From assembly GCA_024364735.1 (NCBI GenBank), contig JAGFNQ010008264.1, positions 157,560-221,559 of the forward strand: 64,000 nt of DNA, written 5' to 3'. Below, piece after piece: positions 11,001 through 20,287 of the stretch. The position numbers and the translations under genes were made by a program. The stretch comes from Boesenbergia rotunda (lineage: Eukaryota > Streptophyta > Magnoliopsida > Zingiberales > Zingiberaceae). Under the pieces are notes generated by a model that worked only from the letters and a program-made list of their open reading frames with translations, searched no databases and was not told where the DNA came from. Within the stretch, counting starts at the first letter, position 1; each line of letters starts with the position of its first letter.

Positions 11001-13443
11001 TGTTGGGACCGGGTGCATGTCGACAAGGATACGAGTTCGTAAAATTTTAAATTTTTATATGCAGCGGAAGAATTTGCATAAAATAATTTCCTAAATTATT
11101 TTAACTTCGTATCTAGCATGCAACCTTATGGTGTGTTGATATAATCATAAAATAAAACATTGCGGAAAAGTAAACTAATTTACTTTATACCTTTCGTAAC
11201 TCGAAGAAAGGGACGAGATCCAACCGTAGCGTCCCTTGGAAGCTCCACCTCTATTCGCGTCCACGCCGAGTTCTCTTCGGGATGACTTCGCAAAGTCACG
11301 AGTTTTGTGCCGACGAGAACTACTAGATTCTCTATAGGCACAACAAAGAAGAACAAGAGAAAAGTATGAAAACTAACCACCAAGAAACGGAATCGAATTC
11401 CGAGAGGGAAGGGTATGTGATCCGCTTCTTCTTCTTCTTGGTTGGCTTCTCCTTGAAGTAGATGGCTCACGGCAACCCTTGCTCATGCCAACCCTTGCTT
11501 GGGTGTAGGTTGGGCGCCGGCCCTAGAAAGGCTAGGGTGGGCGCCGGCCCTAAGGGGAAGAGGAGGGAAGGAGAAGAGAGAGAGGGAGAGGATGCTTCTA
11601 ATCTCTTAGAACTAAGGGCATGCCTTTGGTTCCTTTATATAGTAGCATCTCCCTTGCCAAGTCTCCCTCTTAACGGAATTAACGGAATTAGTTATCATAA
11701 GAAATTTATCCTATAAATTCTCTTATGAATTATTCCGTTTAAACTAAGTTTTATTATAACTAACTTTATAATAAAACTAATTAGTTATCATAAGAAATTT
11801 ATCCTATAAATTCTCTTATGAATTATTCCGTTTAAACCAAGTTTTATTATAACTAACTTTATAATAAAACTAATTAGTTATCATAAGAAATTTATCCTAT
11901 AAATTCTCTTATGAATTTTATTATAACTAACTTTATAATAAAACTAATTAATCTCTCCTTTTATTATGGAATAAATTTTATAAGAAATTTATAAACTTTC
12001 TTATTATGAAAAAATCAATTCATAATTGATTTTATAAAATTAAAATAAACCATTTCATGGATCATTTTAATTTCCATAAAAAGAATAAATTTCTATAAAT
12101 TTATTTATATAAATTTCTTTACACAAATTTATTTATCCATAATTTATAAAATAAATCGCACTAGATTTATTTTATTAATTAAACCAATTAAATTGGTTTC
12201 TTCCCTTTAATGTGGCCGGCCAACCCAAGGGGTTTGGCACCCTCTTTGGCCGGCCAAACCAAGCTGAACCGATCGCAAATTAAACTCATTTAATTCGCCC
12301 AATAAGCCTTCAAAAGACTTAGCCATTTTTAGCTTCCATTGCGCCTCTGATTAACTCAGATTCGACTTATTTCTCTTGATTGGAAAATCCAATTTTCAAC
12401 ACGTTTTAAATCCCTCGGATTACTCGTAGTGCGTGTGACTAAATAGGCTTTCGATTTATGTTGGCCGTCTATAATCAACTAATTATAGAACGATCATGAG
12501 TGGCACCTAGTAGTACATCATGACCCCCAATTAATCGAAAGATCAACGGTTTGACCTCAGAAGTAATTCCGAAACCCTTCAGCAGCTCTAATGAATTGTG
12601 TCTCATTCCCTTCACCATCTTATACCCACTTGGTTCAGGACATGGTCTGTTTGTGTCAGTCCCCACTAGACTGACTACGTCACACCTAGCCCAAGTAGTG
12701 TCTTTCTCGTCCTTTGGATTTCTAATTACTCTCATGTATTTAAGAGACTTGCACTCTTAACATGATATACTCTGGCCAGAGGTTTTGAGTAACAATCCGA
12801 TGATAGACCTGAGTATACATCTCCTCGCAAGGAGTGGTGAATCCTTTGTAGGCTATTCAAACATCTTCGGGCACTTCGGTTTATACCCAATCATCCTGGG
12901 TCCACACCTCCTTGGAGATGCTTGCTTAAGATGTTAAAGTATAAGTCTCCATGACCAAGATGACTTGAACACCGCAAGTCAAAGGAACATCGCACTTAAG
13001 CCGCAGTAAGAACTTCATTGACATTTCTATAGATAGATTCCATATGAAGTCTTACTGCTAGTCACTCCAATGAACTAGTTCCCTTAACTAGCATCCATGT
13101 TTATCTCCGGACATCCTAATGTCACCAGCCAGTGAGAATCTGCTGATTAGAGAATAACCCATGCTAGTCTCAACAGAATTGATAGTGTCCATTTTTATCA
13201 ATTCATCGACTAGGGATATTTTCAATACTTCACATTTGCACATTTAGAGATAATCACTAGTTGTGATCCCATCACAAATTCTCTTATGCTGTGAGTTGTA
13301 TTGCGGACATTCAGTAGATGAGTTTAAGATCCCAATCAAATACACAAGCATGTATACTCAAATAGTGAATTATCATTTATTAAAATAAATATTTTACAAT
13401 CATAAGGCAATTGCCTTAGGACACTTCTCTCATATCACTAACA
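11001..13443 (-). mobile_element. Angela-type copia solo LTR, 2443 bp, TSD tgttt
   Basis: It is bounded by TGTTGGGACC and ATCACTAACA, with the identical 5-bp duplications tgttt at 10996-11000 and 13444-13448. It splits an RNase H gene cleanly, which independently fixes the ends. The minus strand starts TGTTAGTGATATGAGAG and has the ttccgctgc block near its end, as Angela-type LTRs do. There is no internal region, so it is a solo LTR left by LTR-LTR recombination. Confidence 0.85.
11688..11946. repeat. 93-bp tandem repeat, about 2.8 copies
   Basis: Units start ttagttatcataagaaattt at 11688, 11781 and 11874, an exact 93-bp period with very few differences. They lie inside the Angela-type solo LTR. 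Confidence 0.85.
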
Positions 13444-13943
13444 TGTTTAGTTCTGGAATGCTAGATTGGATTTTTAGTTAGATTAATTGAGCTTATGTTG
13501 TCAATGAAAACCTGAGTTTGGGTGTAGTTGAGCTGGAAGTCCTTAAGAGTGTGCATCATCCATAAAAGTTGTGCTACACACTCTCCTAAGGCTACATACT
13601 CAGCTTCAGTTGTGGATAGAGCTACACAGTGTTGTTTTCTGCTGCACCAACTTACTAGACTATTTCCTAACAGTTGGCAGCTTCCACTTGTGCTCTTTCT
13701 ATCTAATTTACAACCAGCGTAGTCAGAATCCGAGTATCCTGACAAATCAAAAGTTGAAGTCCTAGGATACCAAATCCCTACATTTAGGGTGCCCTTAACA
13801 TATCTTAGTACTCTTTTTAGGGCTGCTAGGTGCGTTTCCTTAGCACATGTTTGGTATCTAGCACACATTCCTACAGAAAACAGGATATCAGGTCTGCAGG
13901 CTGTAAGGTACAGTAGACTTCCTATCATACTTCTATAGAGATT
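13444..13943 (-). pseudogene. Copia RT end and RNase H proximal half of element C
   Basis: The minus strand encodes MIGSLLYLTACRPDILF, then DSDYAGCKLDRKSTSG, SWCSRKQHCVALSTTEAEYV and NLTKNPI. A TAG at 13461-13463 replaces the glutamine normally found at this place in sister elements, consistent with CAG to TAG. Upstream RT, integrase and gag are absent because the sequence breaks at a single N (13944). Confidence 0.85.
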
Positions 13944-13944
13944 N
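13944..13944. other. Single N, probable assembly join
   Basis: An isolated N separates a minus-strand RNase H from unrelated plus-strand copia 3' sequence. No target duplication or LTR end is visible at the junction, so it is more likely a contig join than biology. Confidence 0.7.
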
Positions 13945-14468
13945 TGATTGTTATGCCTTGTGCTATGTTTGACTTTGATGGTTTTTGGTACTGTATTTGC
14001 ATTGACTCTGATGCTTGATGATGCATCTGCTACTATGCCTGCTTTTCATATTTGATTTACTATTTTCTGCTTATTGTTGGCTTATATAAAATTGCTATCG
14101 TCATGTGTGTCTCCTGTGCGTTGCTATGATTATGCTTATGATTCCATGTTAATATGATGCATATGATTGCTTTGCTATGCTGTATATTTATCATATGCTT
14201 TAATATGCTTTCAAATTATATTAAATCTTTTGTTGTTTTGGGATACCCCTAGGGTTAAGGGGGAGTATGTTTAAACTTAACAACCCGTCTACACCCTTTT
14301 CGGTGTTTGACAAAGGGGGAGAGTGAGGTTGGTTAAGTTTAGGACGATTATGAGTTTAATGGTTGTAGGGGGAGGATCCTGATTCTCCTACAATTCTGAG
14401 ATTTGAGACTATTGGATTCAAGTCCCTAAACTTAAAATCGGGTTGTCAAACAATAAAAAGGGGGAGAT
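13945..14468 (+). mobile_element. 3' untranslated region of copia element D
   Basis: Non-coding, with gggggagtatg and gggggaggatcc purine blocks, ending in the polypurine tract aaaaagggggagatt before LTR D. Element D's coding region lies beyond the N at 13944. Confidence 0.65.
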
Positions 14469-14574
14469 TGTTGATGCAGTCTGACCCTGATTGTTGTTTT
14501 GGTGTTGACACCGATTTTAGTTTAGGTTGATGATTATGATTGGGATTAAGTCCTGGTCGTGGACTAGGCATACC

Positions 14575-15085
14575 TTGTGGGAAAATCCTAACTTGGAGGG
14601 TTGGGTGTGAAAAGTCCTAACTTGGAGGGCTAGGTGTTGAAAAGTCCTAATCTGAAGGGTTAGGTGTGAAAAGTCCTAGCTTGGAGGGCTAGGTGTTGAA
14701 AAGTCCTAACCTGGAGGGTTAGGTGTGAAAAGTCCTAGCTTGGAGGGCTAGGTGTTGAAAAATCCTAACCTGGAGGGTTGGGTGTGAAAAGTCTTAGCTT
14801 GGAGGGCTAGGTGTTGAAAAGTTCTAACCTGGAGGGTTAGGTGTGAACAGTCCTAGCTTGGAGGGCTAGGTATTGAAATGTCCTAACCTGGAGGGTTAGG
14901 TGTGAAAAAGTCCTGACTTGGAGGGTCAGGTCCTAGCTTGGAGGGCTAGGTTGATGAAATCCCAGCTTGGAGGGTCAGGTCCTAGCTTGGAGGGCTAGAT
15001 TGATGAAATCCTAGCTTGGAGGGTCAGGTTCTAGCTTAGAGGGCTAGGCTGGATGAAATCCTAGCTTGGAGGGCTAGGTTGGAGT
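14575..15085 (+). repeat. Short tandem repeats agtcctaacttggagggttaggtg
   Basis: More than ten copies of a 25-27-bp motif alternate between the versions (ctaacCTGGAGGGttag) and (ctagCTTGGAGGGctag). Each unit is itself a loose inverted repeat, cctaac...gttagg. The same array recurs at 56440-56860 in LTR E. Confidence 0.85.
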
Positions 15086-15087
15086 CC

Positions 15088-15725
15088 CTGGATCGGTCTG
15101 GTGACCGATCATGGAAGTTGGCACGGTGCTCCTTCATGGATCGGTCTGGTGACTGATCCAGCGATGTCTGATCGGACTGGAGACCGATCAGGGAGCACAC
15201 AGTGAGGTTGGGAACCTGCTGCTCGGCTCCTGATCGGTCTGGTGACCGATCAGGGAGCATGCAGTTTGCTCACTGCTCTGCTCCTGATCGGTCTAGTGAT
15301 CGATCAGGAAGCATACAGTGGGTTTTGGTTCCCCTTTCTGCTTGGCTCCTGATCGGTCTGGCGACCGATCAGGAACACTGTTCGGATCATTCTGGTGAAC
15401 GATCAAGTGTCGCGAGTTCCTCACTATGATCGATCAGGACAGAGCCTGATCGGTCTGAGCATGCCCTGATCGGTCTAGTGACCGATCAGGAGGGTTGGAC
15501 TGCGAAGCTAAGAAATCACCCTGCAAAGGGGTGGATCGGTCTGGTGACCGATCCACAACCTGGGATCGGTTTGGTGATCGGTCTCGGCGAGTCCCAGAGA
15601 AATCGCGATTTCTGATTAAGCGTTGGGGACCGATCAGGATAGAGCTTGATCGGTCTGAACCCACTCTGATCGGTCTGGTGACCGATCAGGAGGCTCTCTG
15701 ATCGGTCCGGTGACCGATCACTTTA
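15088..15725 (+). repeat. Array of GATCGGTCTGGTGACCGATC palindromes in LTR D
   Basis: About a dozen near-perfect copies of the 20-bp hairpin-forming palindrome are spaced 30-70 bp apart, some with single changes. Arrays of the same motif occur in D2 (18763-19345) and E (56868-57400). Confidence 0.9.
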
Positions 15726-16747
15726 ATTCGAAATGCACTGTCAGACGATCTGATCGCGTCTGAACACATCTGATTTCTCTGCGTTTAATCTCTGATACTT
15801 GATTCACTGCTGATTTGCTGTGCTAATGCTCTGATTAAGTGTGCAGGTGACAAGGATGGATTCAAACACTCAAGGAGAGTCAATGGAGGTCTTTCCTTGG
15901 AGCAGGTTTGTCCATTTGCCATCTTAGGTTGCAACGGACGCTGGCGTTGGCTGGAGCTGCTGACTGGGACTGGTATGAGGGGAAGCTCAGGGAGTCCACG
16001 AGAGCTCAGCAGGCTGGTGGTTGCAGGTGAGCAGCTGGAGGCTGCAGTGAGATGACCTGACGATCAGTGGAGAGACTTAAGCTGCGTAGCGGAGAAGAGC
16101 GGTGTAGTTTTTGGCTGAATAGACTTCTTGCGAGACTTGTTGCTGCGTGATAAGTTCTCCACATTGTGCTTGTGCGATCTGTGATTCCATTATCTTGAGA
16201 AAGCAACTGTGATTACTCTACTATCTGAAGCAACCTCTGTTACTTGAGCATTTAGAAGAAGAACCAGGAAGCTTGGCGAGTCCATCAGCGGGAAGACACG
16301 AAAAGGGAGTTCTTGCGTGAGATCTGCGCTGGGTGGAGCTCGGTGAGAAGTTTGCTTGGGTTCTTACTGTCCTAAGTCCTCTGTAAGATCCTTCTTGTGT
16401 TTCATTGTGCTTAAAACTTTATCTCTGTTGAAACGCTGTGGAGAGGTTACTCCACCGAGAAGGAGGTTGCTCACTATCCAAATTTTCCGGGGCTTGATCT
16501 GCCGACGATCAAGTGATCGCCCACCTTAAGGGTACGCCAAGGAGTAGGGGCAAGTTATCCCCGAACCTTGTAAACCCTCTTGTTAGCGTTTTGCATTTGT
16601 GCTTAGCTTACGGTTCATTTCTGCATACTCTATTTTCCTTTAGCTTCCGCTGTGCTACTAACATTTGAGGTGCAGAAAATCGATAGTGCTAAAGTTTAAG
16701 TGTCTGGCTATATTCACCCCCCCTCTCTAGCCATCCAAGTTCTAACA

Positions 16748-18150
16748 AATGATACTAAGATTAAGAGACTTAGGAGTGATCATGGGGGAGAGTTTGAAAA
16801 TCAAAGGTTTGAGGAATTCTGCAAAATCAATGGGTATATTCATGAGTTTTCCTATCCTAGAACCACCCAACAAAATGGGATAGTGGAGAGAAAAAATAGA
16901 ACCCTTTAGGAAGCTGCTAGAACCATGTTGAATGAATATAACCTAACTAACCAATTTGGGGCAGAAGCAGTAAGTACGACATGCTACATCCAAAATAGGG
17001 TTCTAATTAACAAAAGGTTTAATAAACCTCCTTATGAACTATATTACCATAGAATGCCTAACCTACACTACCTAAGGGTCTTTGGGTGCAAAGTTCATAT
17101 CATGAACACTAAGAATTACCTAGGTAAGTTTCAATCTAAGTCAACCCCAGGAATCTTCTTAGGATATTCAACAACTAGTAGGGCCTATAGAGTTTATAAT
17201 AAACAAACTCACAAAATTGAAGAAACTACTAACTTAATTTTTAATGAGAAAACTGAACCAAAAACTGATAATCAAAACTTGAACCAATCAAATATTGATC
17301 AGGAAGATAGTGAACCAACAATTGAACCATCAATTGAGTCACTAATTGAACCTCTAAATGAACTAACCCTTGAACCAACTACTGCAGTATCAACTGAACC
17401 AATAACTGAACCGACCCAAGTAGTTAAACCAAACACTGAACCAAATCATTCAGCCGGACCTGAGGCTGAACCTAGTTCTAGAAGAACCAAGAAACCCAGA
17501 CTCAATCACCCTTCCGATCAAATTATGGGTGATCCAACCTTAGGAGTCAGAACTAGGTCTTCCTATAGAAATCTTAGTCAGATCGCATTAATTTCAAAAT
17601 TTGAACCTAAGACTATAAAGGAAGCCCTACCTGACCCTGATTGGATCATAGCTATGCAGGAGGAGTTAGCCCAATTTGAAAGACACCAAGTCTGGGAACT
17701 AGTACCTAAGCCTAAGGGCAAATCTATTATAGATACTAAATGGGTGTTTAGAAACAAACTGAATGATCAAGGGGAAATTGTTAGAAATAAAGCCTGTTTA
17801 GTAGCTAAAGGGTTTAGTCAGGTCGAAGGGTTAGACTATGATGAAACCTATGCCCCAGTAGCCAGACTTGAGTCAATTAGAATGTTGTTAGCCTTCGCAA
17901 CCCATAGAGGGTTTAAGCTATATCAGATGGATGTCAAGTCTGCCTTTGTAAATGGTTTCATCAAAGAAGAAGTTTATGTAGGACAACCCCTAGGATTTGA
18001 GGACCTAGAAAAACCTGACTATGTTTTTAAACTTAGAAAAGCACTTTATGGGTTGAAACAAGCACCTAGGGCATGGTATGAACGGTTATCAACCTATCTA
18101 ATTTCTAAGAAATTTAACCAATGTCTAATTGACTCTACCCTATTTGTTAA
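16748..18150 (+). pseudogene. Copia integrase-reverse transcriptase fragment (element H)
   Basis: One reading frame runs through RLRSDHGGEFENQRFEEFC (integrase core), YPRTTQQNGIVERKNRTL, the GKFQSKSTPGIFLGYS region, and then RT motifs NKLNDQGEIVRNKACLVAKG, DYDETYAPVARLESIR, KLYQMDVKSAFVNG and LRKALYGLKQAPRAWYERL. A single in-frame TAG at 16907-16909 stands where sister elements have Gln. The Glu/Pro/Thr-rich linker (about 17220-17480) contains repeated EPTIEPSIE-like units. Both ends are cut by LTRs: D on the left before the first integrase aspartates, and D2 on the right before the YVDD motif, so no active enzyme can be made. Confidence 0.9.
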
Positions 18151-20166
18151 TGTTTATGCAGTCTGACCCGATTGTTGTTTTGGTGTTGACAACGATTTAA
18201 GTTTGGTTGAGTGACTTCGGCTTAAGTCCTGGTCGGGGACTGGGCACGAAATCCTGGTGAGTGAAGTCAGGTAATTGAAATCCCGATGAGTGAAGCCGGG
18301 TCCTGGTGAGTGAAGCCAGGTGACCGAAATCCCGGTGAGTGAAACCGGGTCCTGGTGAGTGAAGCCAGGTGACTGAAATCCCGGTGAGTGAAGCCGGGTC
18401 TCGGTGATTGAAGTCGGGTGACCGAAACCCTCGTGAGTGAAGCCAGGTCCTAGCGAGTGAAGCTAGGTTGAATGAAATCCCGGTGAGTGAAGCGGGGTGA
18501 ACGAAACCCTGGTGAGTGAAACCAGGTCCTAGCGAGTGAAGCTAGGTTAAATGAAATCTCGGTGAGTGACGCCGGGTCCCGGTGAGTGAAGCCGGGTGAC
18601 CGAAACCCTGGTGAGTGAAGCCAGGTCCTAGTGAGTGAAGCTAGGTTGAATGAAGTCCCGGTGAGTGAAGTTGGGCACGGAGTCTTAGTCCGGGGGACTG
18701 AGCACGAGTCAGAGAAGGCTAGGGAGCTCGTTCTCTTGACTTAGGGTTGAATTGGTTGGAGCTGGATCGGTCTGGAGACCGATCAGGGAGTTGGCACGAA
18801 CTCCCTGTTGTGGATCGGTCTGGTGACCGATCCAGAGAAGTCTGATCGGTCTGGTGACCGATCAGGGAGAGAACAGAAAGGTTTCTGTTTGGCTTCTGAT
18901 CGTTCTGGTGAACGATCAGTGAAGAGGTCAGTAGCTTGGGAAGAGACCTTGATCGATCAGTGTGACCGATCAAAGTGTCGGAGGTTTCTCACCCTGACCG
19001 ATCAGGATGGCTCCTGATCGGTCAGGGATTGACCTGATCGGTCACCAGACCAATCATGGCACAACCTGATCGGTCTGGTGACCGGTCAGGAGGCGTTGGT
19101 TGGAAAAAGCTGAAGGTTCTGTCTTCAGCTGTTGGATTGGTCTGGTGACCGATCCCCAATACTTGATCGGTAAGTGTGATCGATCACAAGAACTCCGCGA
19201 TTCCTGGTTTCTCACTGTGGACCAATCAGGCTGGAGCCTGATCATTCAGGGCTTTCCCTGATCGGTCTGGTGACCGATCAAGGCTTTCCCTGATCGGTCT
19301 GGTGACCGATCAGGGTCATCACTGATCGGTCTGGTGACCGATCAATGCCTGAACATTAATTTGAAATCACTGTCAGACGCTCTGATCGCGTCTGTTTTCT
19401 CTGCGTTTTCTCTGATACACTGCCGATTTCTTTGTGATACGCTTTGCTAAGTTTCTGATGAGTGTGCAGGTTAGACAGGGATGATACAAACCAAGGGGAG
19501 GAGTCAATGGCGACTTTCACCGTGGCAGGTTTGTATGTATTCTGTTCAGGTTTCAACGGCTTCCTGGCGCGGCTGGCGACTGACAGAGGGCTCAGCTAAA
19601 GAGGTCTTCAGTGGACTGAGTGTTCAGGGAGTCAGGGGGTCAGGCTGTGGCTCAGTGGATGCTGATGGAGCTTGGCGATGGGAGTAGGAGCTTAAGACGA
19701 AGCTGGAAGCAGAGGAGCAAAGAGAAAGGACAGACAGAAAACTTGAGGAGTTTGGCTGGGCTATGTTCGTGATCTCTGTAGCTTCGTGCTTAAGTGTTTC
19801 TGCTACATACTTGTGAGCAAATCCTTCTAGTGTCTCGTGAGCTTAACTTGTATCTTCTTGAGACCACTTGTGGAGAGGTTTCTCCACCGAGAAGGAGACA
19901 TTTGATATCCGGGGTTCACCGGGGCTTGATCTGCCGACGATCAAGGGATCACCCATCTCATGGGAACACCAAGGAGTAAGGGCAAGTTATCCCCGAACCT
20001 TGTACATCCTCGTGTTAACGTCGGTTTGCTTTCTTTCCCTGTTTTCTTTCTGTGTTGTTGTTTCTGCTGCTAATCTTTGATCACAGGAAGATAAGTTCAA
20101 AAGAGGTGAGTAATTTGAGTATCTGGCTACATTCACCCCCCCTCTATAGCCATCCAAGAACCAACA
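18151..20166 (+). mobile_element. Copia 5' LTR D2, GATCGGTC-palindrome family (2016 bp)
   Basis: It runs from TGTTTATGCAGTCTGACC to CAAGAACCAACA and is followed by a mutated primer-binding site. It carries a gtcctggtgagtgaagccagg tandem array (18240-18680) and the palindrome array at 18763-19345. It is inserted in the RT of element H. Confidence 0.85.
18763..19345 (+). repeat. Array of GATCGGTCTGGTGACCGATC palindromes in LTR D2
   Basis: About a dozen copies, several perfect and others decayed (for example gatcgttctggtgaacgatc and gatcggtcaccagaccaatc). The level of decay suggests D2 is older than E. Confidence 0.9.
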
Positions 20167-20287
20167 AGTGGTATTAGAACTTGAGGCTCTGTTCAAACGG
20201 CTTAACATCCGAGAGCTAACAAGTGGTATCAGAGCTTAGGACTCCTATAAGGTTGATGCTATAAGCTTAATCTCTATTGTTTTACTA
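20167..20287 (+). mobile_element. Element D2 leader with two primer-binding-site copies
   Basis: A mutated site TGGTATTAGAAC (20169-20180) is followed by the leader ggctctgttcaaacggcttaac, which matches the E leader. Then aaca and an intact TGGTATCAGAGC (20224-20235) appear in place of the expected gag start. This looks like a junction with a second copia leader. The sequence is then cut by LTR J. Confidence 0.6.

Larger units (their letters stand above)
14469..16747 (+). mobile_element. Copia 3' LTR D, GATCGGTC-palindrome family (2279 bp)
   Basis: It runs from TGTTGATGCAGTCTGACC to CCAAGTTCTAACA, with the attcaccccccctctctagcc block near the end. It follows a polypurine tract, so it is a 3' LTR. 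It is closely related to LTR E (56334-58421) and more distantly to D2 (18151-20166). The 3' flank is the integrase of another copia element (H), with no primer-binding site. Confidence 0.85.

Noticed and set aside
12475..12760. Overlapping 70-86-residue frames in the 11-13 kb region
   Set aside because: They lie inside a solo LTR and show no family motif.
15036..15701. Frames repeating DRSPDRS/DRSGDRS, and a resemblance to a CRISPR array
   Set aside because: The 20-bp repeats are palindromes in an LTR of a plant retrotransposon with irregular spacing, not CRISPR. The peptides are translations of the repeat.
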